Below, one piece after another: positions 1 through 10,200 of a stretch of DNA of 15,662 bases. The notes under the pieces are model-generated. The model ran no database searches. It saw only the letters and a list, made by a program, of their open reading frames with translations, and was not told the DNA's origin. The position numbers and the translations under genes were made by a program. The stretch is from Phoronis ovalis (lineage: Eukaryota > Phoronida > Phoronidae). Location of the stretch: NCBI GenBank assembly GCA_028565635.1, contig JAOXYB010026812.1, positions 1-15,662 on the forward strand, written 5' to 3'. Each line of letters starts with the position of its first letter. Position 1 is the stretch's first letter.

Positions 1-554
1 ACCCATTTATAGGAAATCATAAATCTTTTACAAAACTCCGTGACCGGAACTCTCGCTCTTATATGCGATATTTCCCTATGAACAGGTCTAGAAGTTTACC
101 GCCTTGCGGAAGTTGTACCCTGGGTACACTTCTGTAGTACCCCCAGTACCCCTTATGACAACGACCCCTTCAGCCTAACTATGATTCAAAAAACATCAAG
201 CACAGCCACAGGGCTGCAAAATCCCATGCTGCTAGAAGTAAAGGAAACACAATTTTATAGCTAGTATGAAACCTTTCACATGATACCGGCATTAAAATGG
301 TTGATACAACCAACAGCTTTTTAGTGTAATAAAAACTATTGTTACTACAACTACATTAAACTTGCATGAAATATCAAGGTCTAAAGTTTCTAGGTTAGTA
401 TAAAAACCATAATAATAATTGTAACTAACACGTGTTCTTCAATAAATTAAATATAAATATATCTGAATTATGGATCATTGCCTATCAGCTCTTTCTAATT
501 TTAATATTTATATTCTGCTAGAAGTGTAGATATATACCCAAGTCCCAGACCCAA
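1..554. other. Upstream intergenic or 5' flanking DNA, no gene recognised
   Basis: There is no coding signal on either strand. The first 230 nt are less AT-rich than the rest and contain nested short inverted repeats (109–132, and CCGC/GCGG at about 99–109). The remainder is ordinary AT-rich sequence. Confidence 0.6.
109..132. repeat. 24-nt near-perfect inverted repeat
   Basis: GAAGT and ACTTC arms enclose GTACCC-T-GGGTAC. It could fold into a hairpin with a minimal loop. It lies in the relatively GC-rich first 230 nt and has no evident link to the gene. Confidence 0.5.
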
Positions 555-943
555 ATAAGTATGAGTTATCGCAGAATAAGGGAAGATATGATTGAGGCTT
601 ACAAATATACTCATGGGTTAATCAAACACAAATCTCAATTATTATGTATGGATGAGAGATACTGTAGGACTGCAAAACGTCAGATTTTTTTCTCATTTAG
701 ACTGATTGAATCATGGAATTCATTGCTCAAAAAAAGTTGTGTGTGCCAGATCAATTAATAGTTTTAAAAATAATCTTGACATAGTATGGAAAGAATATTT
801 TTACAAACTCGATGTGCGATACCTGCTCTGCGCCTGATAAGTTAATACGAAAGATAATGATATGTTTGAAAGCCGAGATCAGCTTACAAGCTTTTTAGCT
901 TAAAATTACAGCTGAAGAGGATGTATATATGTATGTATGTAAA
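555..943 (+). mobile_element. Decayed 3' end of a CR1/Jockey-type LINE (ORF2 C-terminus, 3' tail)
   Basis: From 561 the frame reads YRRIREDMIEAYKYTHG, then IFFSFRLIESWNSL. This is the conserved region after the reverse-transcriptase domain of CR1/Jockey-clade non-LTR retrotransposons (recalled pattern YRR-RGDMIE-YK...FFS-R-I--WNSLP). At a seven-A run (729–735) the similarity jumps to the +1 frame: VVCARSINSFKNNLDIVW. That frame then meets TGA and TAA side by side (835–840) and resumes as FESRDQLTSFLA up to TAA at 901–903. A (TGTA)n-like tail at 921–943 may be the element's 3' end. The copy is 5'-truncated, frameshifted and dead. It lies in the same orientation as the LOXHD1-like gene and ends about 190 nt before its first coding exon. 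Confidence 0.8.
921..943. repeat. Short (TGTA)n microsatellite
   Basis: ATGTATATATGTATGTATGT follows 18 nt after the last LINE stop codon. CR1-like LINEs commonly end in short simple repeats, so it may mark the insertion's 3' boundary (inference). Confidence 0.55.
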
Positions 944-996
944 TACTTCTGTGGTGCAGAAATTTTAATGATTGAACATTTATTATATGAAGCACC

Positions 997-1004
997 TATA
1001 TAAG
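997..1004 (+). promoter_or_regulatory. TATA-like TATATAAG upstream of exon 1
   Basis: TATATAAG matches the core TATA consensus and lies 136 nt before the ATG. Transcription would be expected to start near 1025–1030. A TTCAGT initiator-like site at 1033–1038 is slightly too far away. In AT-rich DNA such a match is expected by chance. The acceptor-like sequence at 1119–1128 argues for a spliced leader exon instead. Only a candidate. Confidence 0.2.
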
Positions 1005-1128
1005 GATATTGAAACCTAAATGAACAACCATATTCAGTGTTTTTGTTGTTCATGAAACAGGGTTGGGATTTATGGTGTTTTAATGCATATTACTGAAATT
1101 CAAAGTATAACACTGTTGTCTCTTCTAG

Positions 1129-1286
1129 CACAATGTCTTACATGTCAATGCCATATACAAATTCGGAGGCCGTCAAAATGTGTATGACGGGACCAGCTGC
1201 TCCACTGTCTAGTCAGCTCCGAACAAGAGACCCATATCCACCCTTTGCAACAGAATATGCAAAAACCAGAACAAGACCTGTATCAG
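1129..1286 (+). CDS. LOXHD1: Exon 1: start codon and leader residues 1–51
   Basis: The ATG at 1133 has a favourable context (A at -3). It lies 4 nt after a pyrimidine-rich acceptor-like TCTCTTCTAG ending at 1128, so a non-coding 5' exon may lie upstream. The exon ends in CAG|GTAATT after 51 codons plus 1 nt (phase 1). The product is Ser/Thr/Pro/Tyr-rich with no signal peptide or membrane segment, so the protein is probably cytosolic. The exon could instead be internal to a longer 5' coding region. In favour of coding use, the frame joins exon 2 exactly at phase 1. Confidence 0.6.
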
Positions 1287-4200
1287 GTAATTTTATTGTG
1301 TTCTATGTAATGTGCATTTATTCTGGTAAGTTTTAAATTAATAGTCATGATCCTTGATTTTTCATTTGATATCAGTGTCAGGTTTTTATACATCAAAATG
1401 ACCAACATCTTTTATTGTTACAAATTACATTTGAACACAAATGTTGAAAATTCATCCTGTCAGAGATGGCAAAACCCCTTGGGCTACAGCAAACTGTAGG
1501 CTGCCATATTAAGATGATGTATCCAGAGCTACCATCTGTAAGGAAGTTACTGTAGGGGCTACAATGAAAAATATTTTGATATATTTTTTCCGTACTATAA
1601 GCAAACTCTTTACAATTTTTACCTGTGAACACACATTTGCACACTCCTTTAATTTCTGCAAATTCTAACTAAATTCATTGGAATATCAAGTTTGTCACAT
1701 GTATTTATACCTAGTAAGTGAAATTTCAACCTAATAAAATGCACTGTCCAGGGATGATTAATAAATGTTCAAAATATTCAGAAAATGTTACTGTTTGAAG
1801 TCCAGACCTGTTAATTGGATTTTTCCTAATAAGCTAACACCAAACTTATTAACAACAAAGGCTGTCATTGTATTCTTCATTGATTCCCATGTAGAATTTC
1901 AGATAACATTTGTTTTTGCCTTAATGCCATGTCACCTAGTTAGTATCATTTATGTGATATACTTTTAATCTAAAGCTAAATTTCCATAATTAACTGTCTT
2001 GTCTACTACACTTACACAGAAAATGTTTTCCTTCCGTTGTTCTTATTCAATAATTAAAAGTTTTATTGAAAATATCTGACAAATCAATTATTATAATTAA
2101 TAGTTCTTTTTATTAAATTGAAGCACTGTTCAAATTGTTTTAATGTAAGCACTTCAGGTTGTTCCATACATAGTGCCCATTTTGTATGATGTGTAGTACT
2201 GTATAAAATTATGTAAAAAATTATAATTATATATTAAATTAGTTATCATGTTGCAAGGTGAAATATTGCTTTCGTTTGTATAAATTGTGTATATATTGTA
2301 ATGCTCATTCAAAGTGGCTTTTTTGTATGAAGCTCATTAATTTTTAATATTATTGTGTTAGGTGATAACTTATTTTTCATCCATTTGTATACATGTCATT
2401 AATTTTACATCGTTTGACATACATATTGCACATTCTTTGTTGATTTTATTTCCATGACAACCAATAAAACAGGAAATCGTATTGTCTGTATTTAATGTAT
2501 CAGTATCTTGTCCTTAAATTAGATTCTTTTGAAAGCAAAGGATAAATCTTGATGCATATTTAAAAATACTCAATACTATTTTAAAATTTCAAAACAGGGT
2601 AGTAATTGGCATATTGACTGTATTATATGCCTACTAAGTCCATGCACAGCAGTTACAATATGACTTCAATATTTATAGAAATGAAGTTCTTTATGGAAAA
2701 TGCAGTGAATGCAGTGCCTTTAACACATTCTAATGACAAAACCAAACACATTCCTTGTAATATAATATGTTCTTATAGCATAGTTACAATCTAACTACAA
2801 TAGAAATATACTGAGAAAAATTTCAAAAATCTATTCTCATTTGTTATAATTTTATATTAACATTCTGGTAACAATTTTAAATATTGCTCTCATGTTGTCT
2901 TTACTTTTTTAATACTGAATTGCCCTGTTAATATACACTGTTATAAATGTAATACTGTTTTGATATTTTTAGCACCTGTTCGACGCACCTGTAATCATTC
3001 AACAGTGTCCCATTCAATACCATGGCGTCAGACAGGTTTTACTAGTCCAAGGCGATCCAACAAGTATTCAGTCACTCTGAATTCAAGATATGTAGATACA
3101 GATGTAACTAATTATGCCCCATTTGCAGGTAAGTTATTCTAACATGGAAACTCATGATATTAAATAGGTAGATTGTTTATTTTACAGATTTTCCTTTTGT
3201 GTAGCTATTAGAAGTACCACTGATCAAATCCAAATGCTCCCACAATCACATACGGTTCTACAAGTACATTCATTCACAAGACATTGTTGGGACATGACCA
3301 CCAAAGCCACCTGGTACAAGACAGTTATTTTAAAGAAGAAAATTAATATATTCTTCAGAAAATCCAGAATTTCCCCTTGCATGATTATATAACAACAAAT
3401 TTAATATAAAAATGAAACCAATTTAAAATTGATAGTTTGATTGCTAAAAACAACAGAATTAAGTCACTTGCTGCTTCAGAAGGTACGTATTAAGAAATAC
3501 CGAAATTTGTATTCTTAGTTATAATCTAAACCTGATCACACCTATCAATAATTGTGGCTGGTTCTCTCTGCGTAATTCGAGGGATAACAATTTTTATAAA
3601 CTGTGACCCAAGCATGTATTGAAGAATCAATAGCATTGTAATTTATTCAAAAGTTTGTGCTTTATGTCCAGGTATATATTATAACACTCAGTTGGTAGAA
3701 ACTTGTAAATATATTCAATGACTCATGTAATGTCCTGTGATATTTCTTTGTACAGATGTCAACATGTTCAAAAATCATCGTAATGGATTTCAACACTATT
3801 TTTTTTTCATGTCATGTAGTTTTGTTAACCTGTACACATGTTTTCTTTCACCAGCTCGCAAGAGAGAGGCCTTTATTCATGCAGCTCTGGGGTACCCGCG
3901 AGTTGACAATGGTCGAGCTGTAACCCTTGCAGCATATGACTCTATTAATGACCCACATCTAGAAGAGTATTTTGAACGCAGATTTGGAATGATGGCTAGG
4001 GTCGCATCATCTGGATATGGATATAGACCCAGACCACCATCTGCTGTAAGTACAGAGATTGAAGTATATCTAGAAATTTGTTGCCCAAAAATTTCATATC
4101 CATATTATGCAACATGTATTCTGAACAAAAAAAAATACATGTGAACTTGGGACAGTTAATGATGTGTACACTTTGAAAATGAACTGTTTATAGTCTTTTT

Positions 4201-7200
4201 AACAAAAAACAATAAAATAATGCAATCAAAATTTTTTTTTTATTTCAGAGAAAACCAGGATCTCCTCGCCGTCCAGGCTCTGCTAAAAAATCTTCTTCAC
4301 CCAAAGAAGTAATGTATAAAATTGCTGTTACTACTGGTGAAAGAAAAAATGCAGGCACAGATGCAAAAGTAAGTTTCATCAGCTTTTATGAAATAACACT
4401 AAATTGTGAAATTATAGAATTTTAAGTGGGAAGGCAGGAAATCATAAGAAATATTGAACTTTATTTGTAAAAATGCAGCTTTGCTGGAAATATAGTCTTA
4501 TAGGCAGATAAGCTGCTAAAATCTGAAAATTATTGAGGGCTAATTTGTACAAAGCATTAAAACAGGTACAGTAGATAAATGATGCAGACAACTTTTTTTT
4601 TGTCATATTTACGTCAGTATTATTAATTTTTGAAATATTTGACTAATATTATATTTTTATGTTAGGTATTTCTAAGACTCAAAGGCAGCAAAGGAAAACT
4701 TCCAAAAACTCGTCTCACAAAGAAATGTGGGTCTGTAAAAAGTAAAAAAGCTGTGCCATTCCAATTCCGTCCAGGGACAACTCATGTGTTTAAAATTAAA
4801 GGAACAGAGTTAGGCGATTTAAAAACTCTCACTATAGAGGTAAGCCATGTAACAATGTCATGCCTTATTTAACCAGAGGAGTAGTTGTTAACACTGGTAA
4901 TTTTAGGGGTATCAACTATATATATAATTATACATTCTTAAACTTTATATAGAAATTTGTTACAAAGAAAATAAGCATGAAAAATGTAAAAAAATAAATC
5001 TACTAAGACTTTTAGATATATAATCTTGCATCAATCTCTGAATGTTAAAGTAGACAAAACTCTTTTAAAACTTTGTAAAGGTTACAAAAAAAACTTATTT
5101 AAGTGGACATATGGAACTATTATTGTATCCAAAATGTGTACTGTATTAAATGCAAAGATACCTTTTAGATATGGTTTGCAACTTTTCTGAAACTCAATTT
5201 TCTACATTTCAGCATGATGGTTTAGAAAAGAAGCATAGCTGGTTTGTAGACTGTATTGAGGTCACTAACACTTTCACAAAGAAGTCTTGGCTGTTTGTTT
5301 GTAACCAGTGGTTATCACTGTTTGAAATGGATTGTCAGTTATGCAGAATACTACATGCAACAAGGCATCACAAAACAGGTAGACAAAAATAATATTTCAA
5401 CACAATTGTTTCTGAAGTAGCAGGAAGAGGTCTGCTGATCATCATGTGACCTAAAAGATTTTAGGCTAAATTCAGTTTCTAACATTTCAGCAGCAGTCAC
5501 TGTGTGTAAGCATGGTTCTAGTATGTTTTGTCAGTTATTTCAATAGGTCTGTTTCAATGACAGTTCTCTGTTGATGTTGTATATACTCATGATTGTATAA
5601 AAACAGATATTCTATTTTTGCAATGTGTAAATGAAGCATATTGATGACATTATTTTATTTATTTTCAGAGTATGAAATTGTAACAGTAACAGGTGATTGC
5701 AAAGGAGCAGGAACTGATGCTAATGTTTTCATAACTGTATATGGAGAAAGTGGTTGTACTGTAAAAATACCTCTTAAAAATAGAAGTAAAGACTGTTTTG
5801 AAAAAGGACAAAGTGATATTTTTACAGTGAAATCCAACTGCGTTGGACCAATGAGAAAAATTAGGTAGGTTTTATTGCATCAGTGGAGTCCAACATGACA
5901 GCTAGCTTACCTTAACATAATCACATTTTTTGAAATGCTATCTTTCTATTACATTCAGTTCCTAAAACAATTATAGCAATTTGGTTTAAATTTAGTTTTA
6001 ACTCTTTAAGAGCTCCTTTCAGATTTATCCATTCTATTTGTGATAGATTGGAGTAGTTTTAACTATTTTTCCTTTATTTTACACAGAATTGAACATGACA
6101 ACACAGGATTTGCGGCTGGTTGGTATTTAGATCGGGTTGTAGTGACAGATCTAAGACACCCAAAGTGGAAGTATTATTTCCCGTGTGGTCAATGGTTATC
6201 TCGCAGTGAAGGTGATGGTGCCATATCAAGAGATCTTGTAGGAAGTATTGATCCTCTTGCTGTTCAAAAAGGTATCATCATTTTAAATACATTTTTTGTA
6301 TTGAAAATATGCGTAGACAATACAGGTACCCCATGGATAAAGGTAAACTCTTACCTTTCCTTACCTTTCTTGTATTGTAATAAAGCATTCTTACTAAGAA
6401 AGGTAAAAGGTGAGCATGACACCTACCTGTTTGATGTAATTACTAGAATAAATGTCAATACAACACCAGCATCTGACACAGTTTCAGTCTTAAAACATTT
6501 ACTTTCATGGATGTCACTAATTGTTTTTTAATCATTTCTGTTCCTTACAAAACTTGTTTTAAGTACCAACTTTTGTTTAGCAATGTTGTACTAAAAATAC
6601 AACTTTATTTTTTATTAATAAAATTCTTACATATCATTTTGCAACAGGTCTAGGTAAGTTTTACGTGTAGTCATAGTACAGAAAATGGAAATGTCATCAG
6701 CATCGCGCACAAGGGGTACATGATACTAAAAAATGCAGTATTAAAATATACAAGAATGCTAGTACACAAGCTTCAAAATGTAGTGCACACATATTAATCT
6801 ATACATTAAACTTTTTTAAAATTTGGTAGAAAAATCTGTTGTTCAATTTTTCCAAATGTATAATTCCAAGTTTAATACATTTTTTTACATCTTTTTTCTG
6901 TTCTGCCAGAAATTTGTTTGTGTGTTGTTACTAGCATAGGCGGTAAAGATTACTTGTCTATCTTTCATATTTTCTGCGACTAAGATTATTATATTAGTTA
7001 AGTGCTTGGAAGCATGGTCTACAGTCGTAATAAATCGATGTCTATATAGGTTCCTGACTGTGCGCTTATATCTGTGCAAGGCAGCAACTTTATTGGTTCG
7101 TAAGAAACATGCATGTTTTACAGTTGCACTTTGTACTTTGAATGTATTGGTATAACACAATTTCTGAGGGGTATCTGTCTAATAAGACACAACATTTTCT

Positions 7201-10200
7201 GGTATAATCTTATTTTTCCAAAAAAGTGACAAAGCAAGGGATGTTGAAAGTAATGAAGAAATATGTGCACCTGGCTGATTCTTGCACTGTTTTATTTGTA
7301 TCTAAGTCATTAAGTTAGCAAATATTCTTTTCAACAATGTAAATTTATCTTTATATTTCCAGCAAATAAGTATAAAGTGTCAGTGTTTACTGGTGATAAG
7401 CGTGGAGCAGGGACGGACGCTAACGTCTATATTACTATGTTTGGTGAAACTGGTGACTCAGGAGAAAAGAGGCTGGATAACAGCAAGAATAATTTTGAAA
7501 GAAAACAGTAAGTTGATGAGACATATTCTCAAGGTCAAATGTCAGTTTGTAATAAGTATGGTAAAAAGTATTGTAATTAGCACACTGTTCAGTTAGTGCT
7601 AATGTCAGGAGTAATTAAGTATAATCCAAATTTAAGTTGAATAGGTATCTCATGCAATACAGCTAAGAAATATGTGTCAGTTTCAATGAATACTTGTTGA
7701 TGCAAGTGATATTATCAAATTTATTATTTAGTTTTGCATATTGTGTTTCATAATATTAATATGTTTCGTGATGTTTTCAGAGTCGATGAATTTGTATTAG
7801 AGACACCTGGTATTGGACGACTTGAAAGAATAAGAATTGGTCATGACAATTCTGGTCCAGCACCTGGCTGGTACCTTGATAAAGTAAGACAATAGTAAAC
7901 AAATTTATTTCTATCTTGATTTTCATCGCTCATACTACCATCGTTTCAATCAGCCTCATCCTCAGGCTGACAATCATCAGCATTTCCTTTTGATGGCTTC
8001 AAAATTAATAGTTTCGAAAAAAATAGAATATTTGAATTTCACACTATTTATTTCTATAAAAATTGAATAATTTCGCAATGATTTATTCTTTAGAATACCA
8101 AACAATAATATCTCTGGTTGATGTGATACAAAAGATGATGTAACACATACTTTTGTGGTTTATTTCATTGATTATTACAAATATTTCAAATAAAAATTAT
8201 AACATGAACTAAATAATTTTAAAACTTTTTTGAATAAATAGACAACATTTGTGAAAGAAATGATTAATAACTGCTTTTATTTTACTTTTAGGTAATCATT
8301 GATGACATGGAGATGGGTACTGTGTATGAATTTCCTTGTCAACGTTGGTTTTCCACAAGTGAGGATGACGGTCTTATTTCAAGAGATCTTATTGTAGGTG
8401 TTGGACCTGATGACCCTGTACCAGGTATTTTTTCAATTGACTAGCTACTAAAAAATGTATTTCATAAAGTTAAATTGGAAGTGATTTTACAAAAAAAGTC
8501 TTGCGATCCCTTTCTAGCATGGAAATTTTGTAACAGACTTTTGCTTTATCAAACACTAAAACACTGTTCAGTATTCTCAATTCATTATATTAGCATAAAA
8601 ATATAAATCCCATATTTTGTCAGACTCATACCAGATATTTTGTCTAAGATTTATTCCTACCCTTCTCCACGAATACTTTTATTGTTCAAGTATAAATTTA
8701 AATTTATACTAGTGTTAAGTTTTTTTACATGCAGTTGTTACGATGCCATCACAGCACTTTCATCATTGCTAAAATGACTTTGCGAAAACGGAAAATTAAG
8801 TGTTTTTCTTCTCAATCACATGATCCTGCACATTCCATTCTCTATTTGTTTACAGGCATTCCGTACCAAATTAGTGTCACAACAGGAGATGAAAGAGGAG
8901 CAGGAACTGGTGCCAGAGTGTTTGTAATTCTGTATGGGGGTAAAGGAGGAGAGGAAAACAGTGGAAAAGTCTGGCTGGAGAATGGGAAATTTGAACGTGC
9001 AAGAACTGACATCTTTGATGTAGAAGTTGCTACCATGTTAAGTCCTTTATCAAGAATAGATATAGGACATGATAACTCTGGTGCTGCTCCTGGCTGGTTT
9101 TTGGACAAAGTACGTACTAGTAATAAGACAGTATATTTGCATGTACTACCTATATTTCACACTAAAATAATATAATTAGTCCAAAACTGAATTTACTTTT
9201 AAACAAAGATGGCTTTCAGTCTTCCCCAGTCCTTTCTGGAATGGTACCGGAGAAGTCACATGATCATCGTGTGACCTCAATTTTTTTTTCATAAATTGGA
9301 GGGAGATCATATACTGTGTTCTTGTTCATGGCTGGCTGAGAGTTCAAAAAAATTTATTTTATGTATATATTAACTAATATTATTACTTACTGCAGAAGAA
9401 TTCTCTAAAAAAGTTGTATTTAGTACTTCCTTGTGTTTCTACTCTGACAACGGGGGCTGTAGGTTTTTTCTTGCGAGCTGTGAGCATTGTGGTCTGTTAA
9501 GTCTGAGCCGTGAGCATCTTTTTGGCGACCTTTTTTTTTTAAGTGCGAGCATTGCACCCTGGGGGGACCCCCTACACCTCTCTGACAATTGTAGAAATAG
9601 CTTTTGAATCACAAGTAATCTCCAAATAGTGTTACTCTAACCTGTATTTGTTAATTTTTTAGTGAAAATTACAGTTAGTAGCAGTCTATTTTTATGTTGC
9701 TATCACTTCTAGCAATTTGGTACACTACGAGTATAAGCATGAAACAGAATTTATTAGTCTAGAGTTTATTAAAATATGTTTCAGGTGGTAATGAATTGTC
9801 CAAGTGCTGGCATTGAACAAACATATCTGTGTAATAAATGGTTTGCTACAGATGAAGGAGATGGTGTCATTCAACGTACATTATATGAACAGAAATCCAT
9901 GAGAAAAAATCGCAAGAAAAGTAAGCAGACATAATCAAAACTTTTGTAACATTTTACTGATACCACACAGGACCGTTTATAATACTGTAACATAAAAATG
10001 AAGTGTATTGAGCTTGTAGCTGGAGTGGTAATTCTGTAGAAATACTAGATTATAAAATAGATGTAAAATATAAACAAACTTGAAGTAAATCTAAGTGAAG
10101 ATGGGATCGAACAACATTGTGGTTTAAGCAAACAAATTGCCATCATGAGTCAAATTTTCCATAAGCATGAATGTTCAATATTTCTAGGTATATCTCAGTT

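Noticed and set aside
1393-1644. 83-codon minus-strand frame in intron 1
   Set aside because: No domain, no repeat-like motif and AT-rich composition; best treated as chance.
1765-1968. 67-codon plus-strand frame in intron 1
   Set aside because: Hydrophobic, compositionally random, no splice sites joining the LOXHD1-like frame.
3737-3854. 5' extension of exon 3, reading [10 protein letters not shown] and onward
   Set aside because: The stretch ends in a good polypyrimidine tract and CACCAG acceptor, and exon 2 joins at 3855 in the right phase. The extension is Phe/Thr-rich intron read-through.
5150-5212. Upstream ATG-initiated extension of exon 6
   Set aside because: It contains the acceptor tract TCTACATTTCAG. 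PLAT1 homology begins exactly at 5213 and the phase-0 join to exon 5 is clean.
7084-7127. tRNA-like or small-RNA hairpin around the ACATGCATGT palindrome
   Set aside because: No cloverleaf, no A/B box pair and no anticodon arm can be built; only an imperfect hairpin remains.
8842-9108. 88-codon minus-strand frame opposite exon 12
   Set aside because: It is a shadow of a PLAT exon; the sense frame has clear homology. The same applies to minus-strand frames at 5655–5837, 10368–10586 and 13464–13706.
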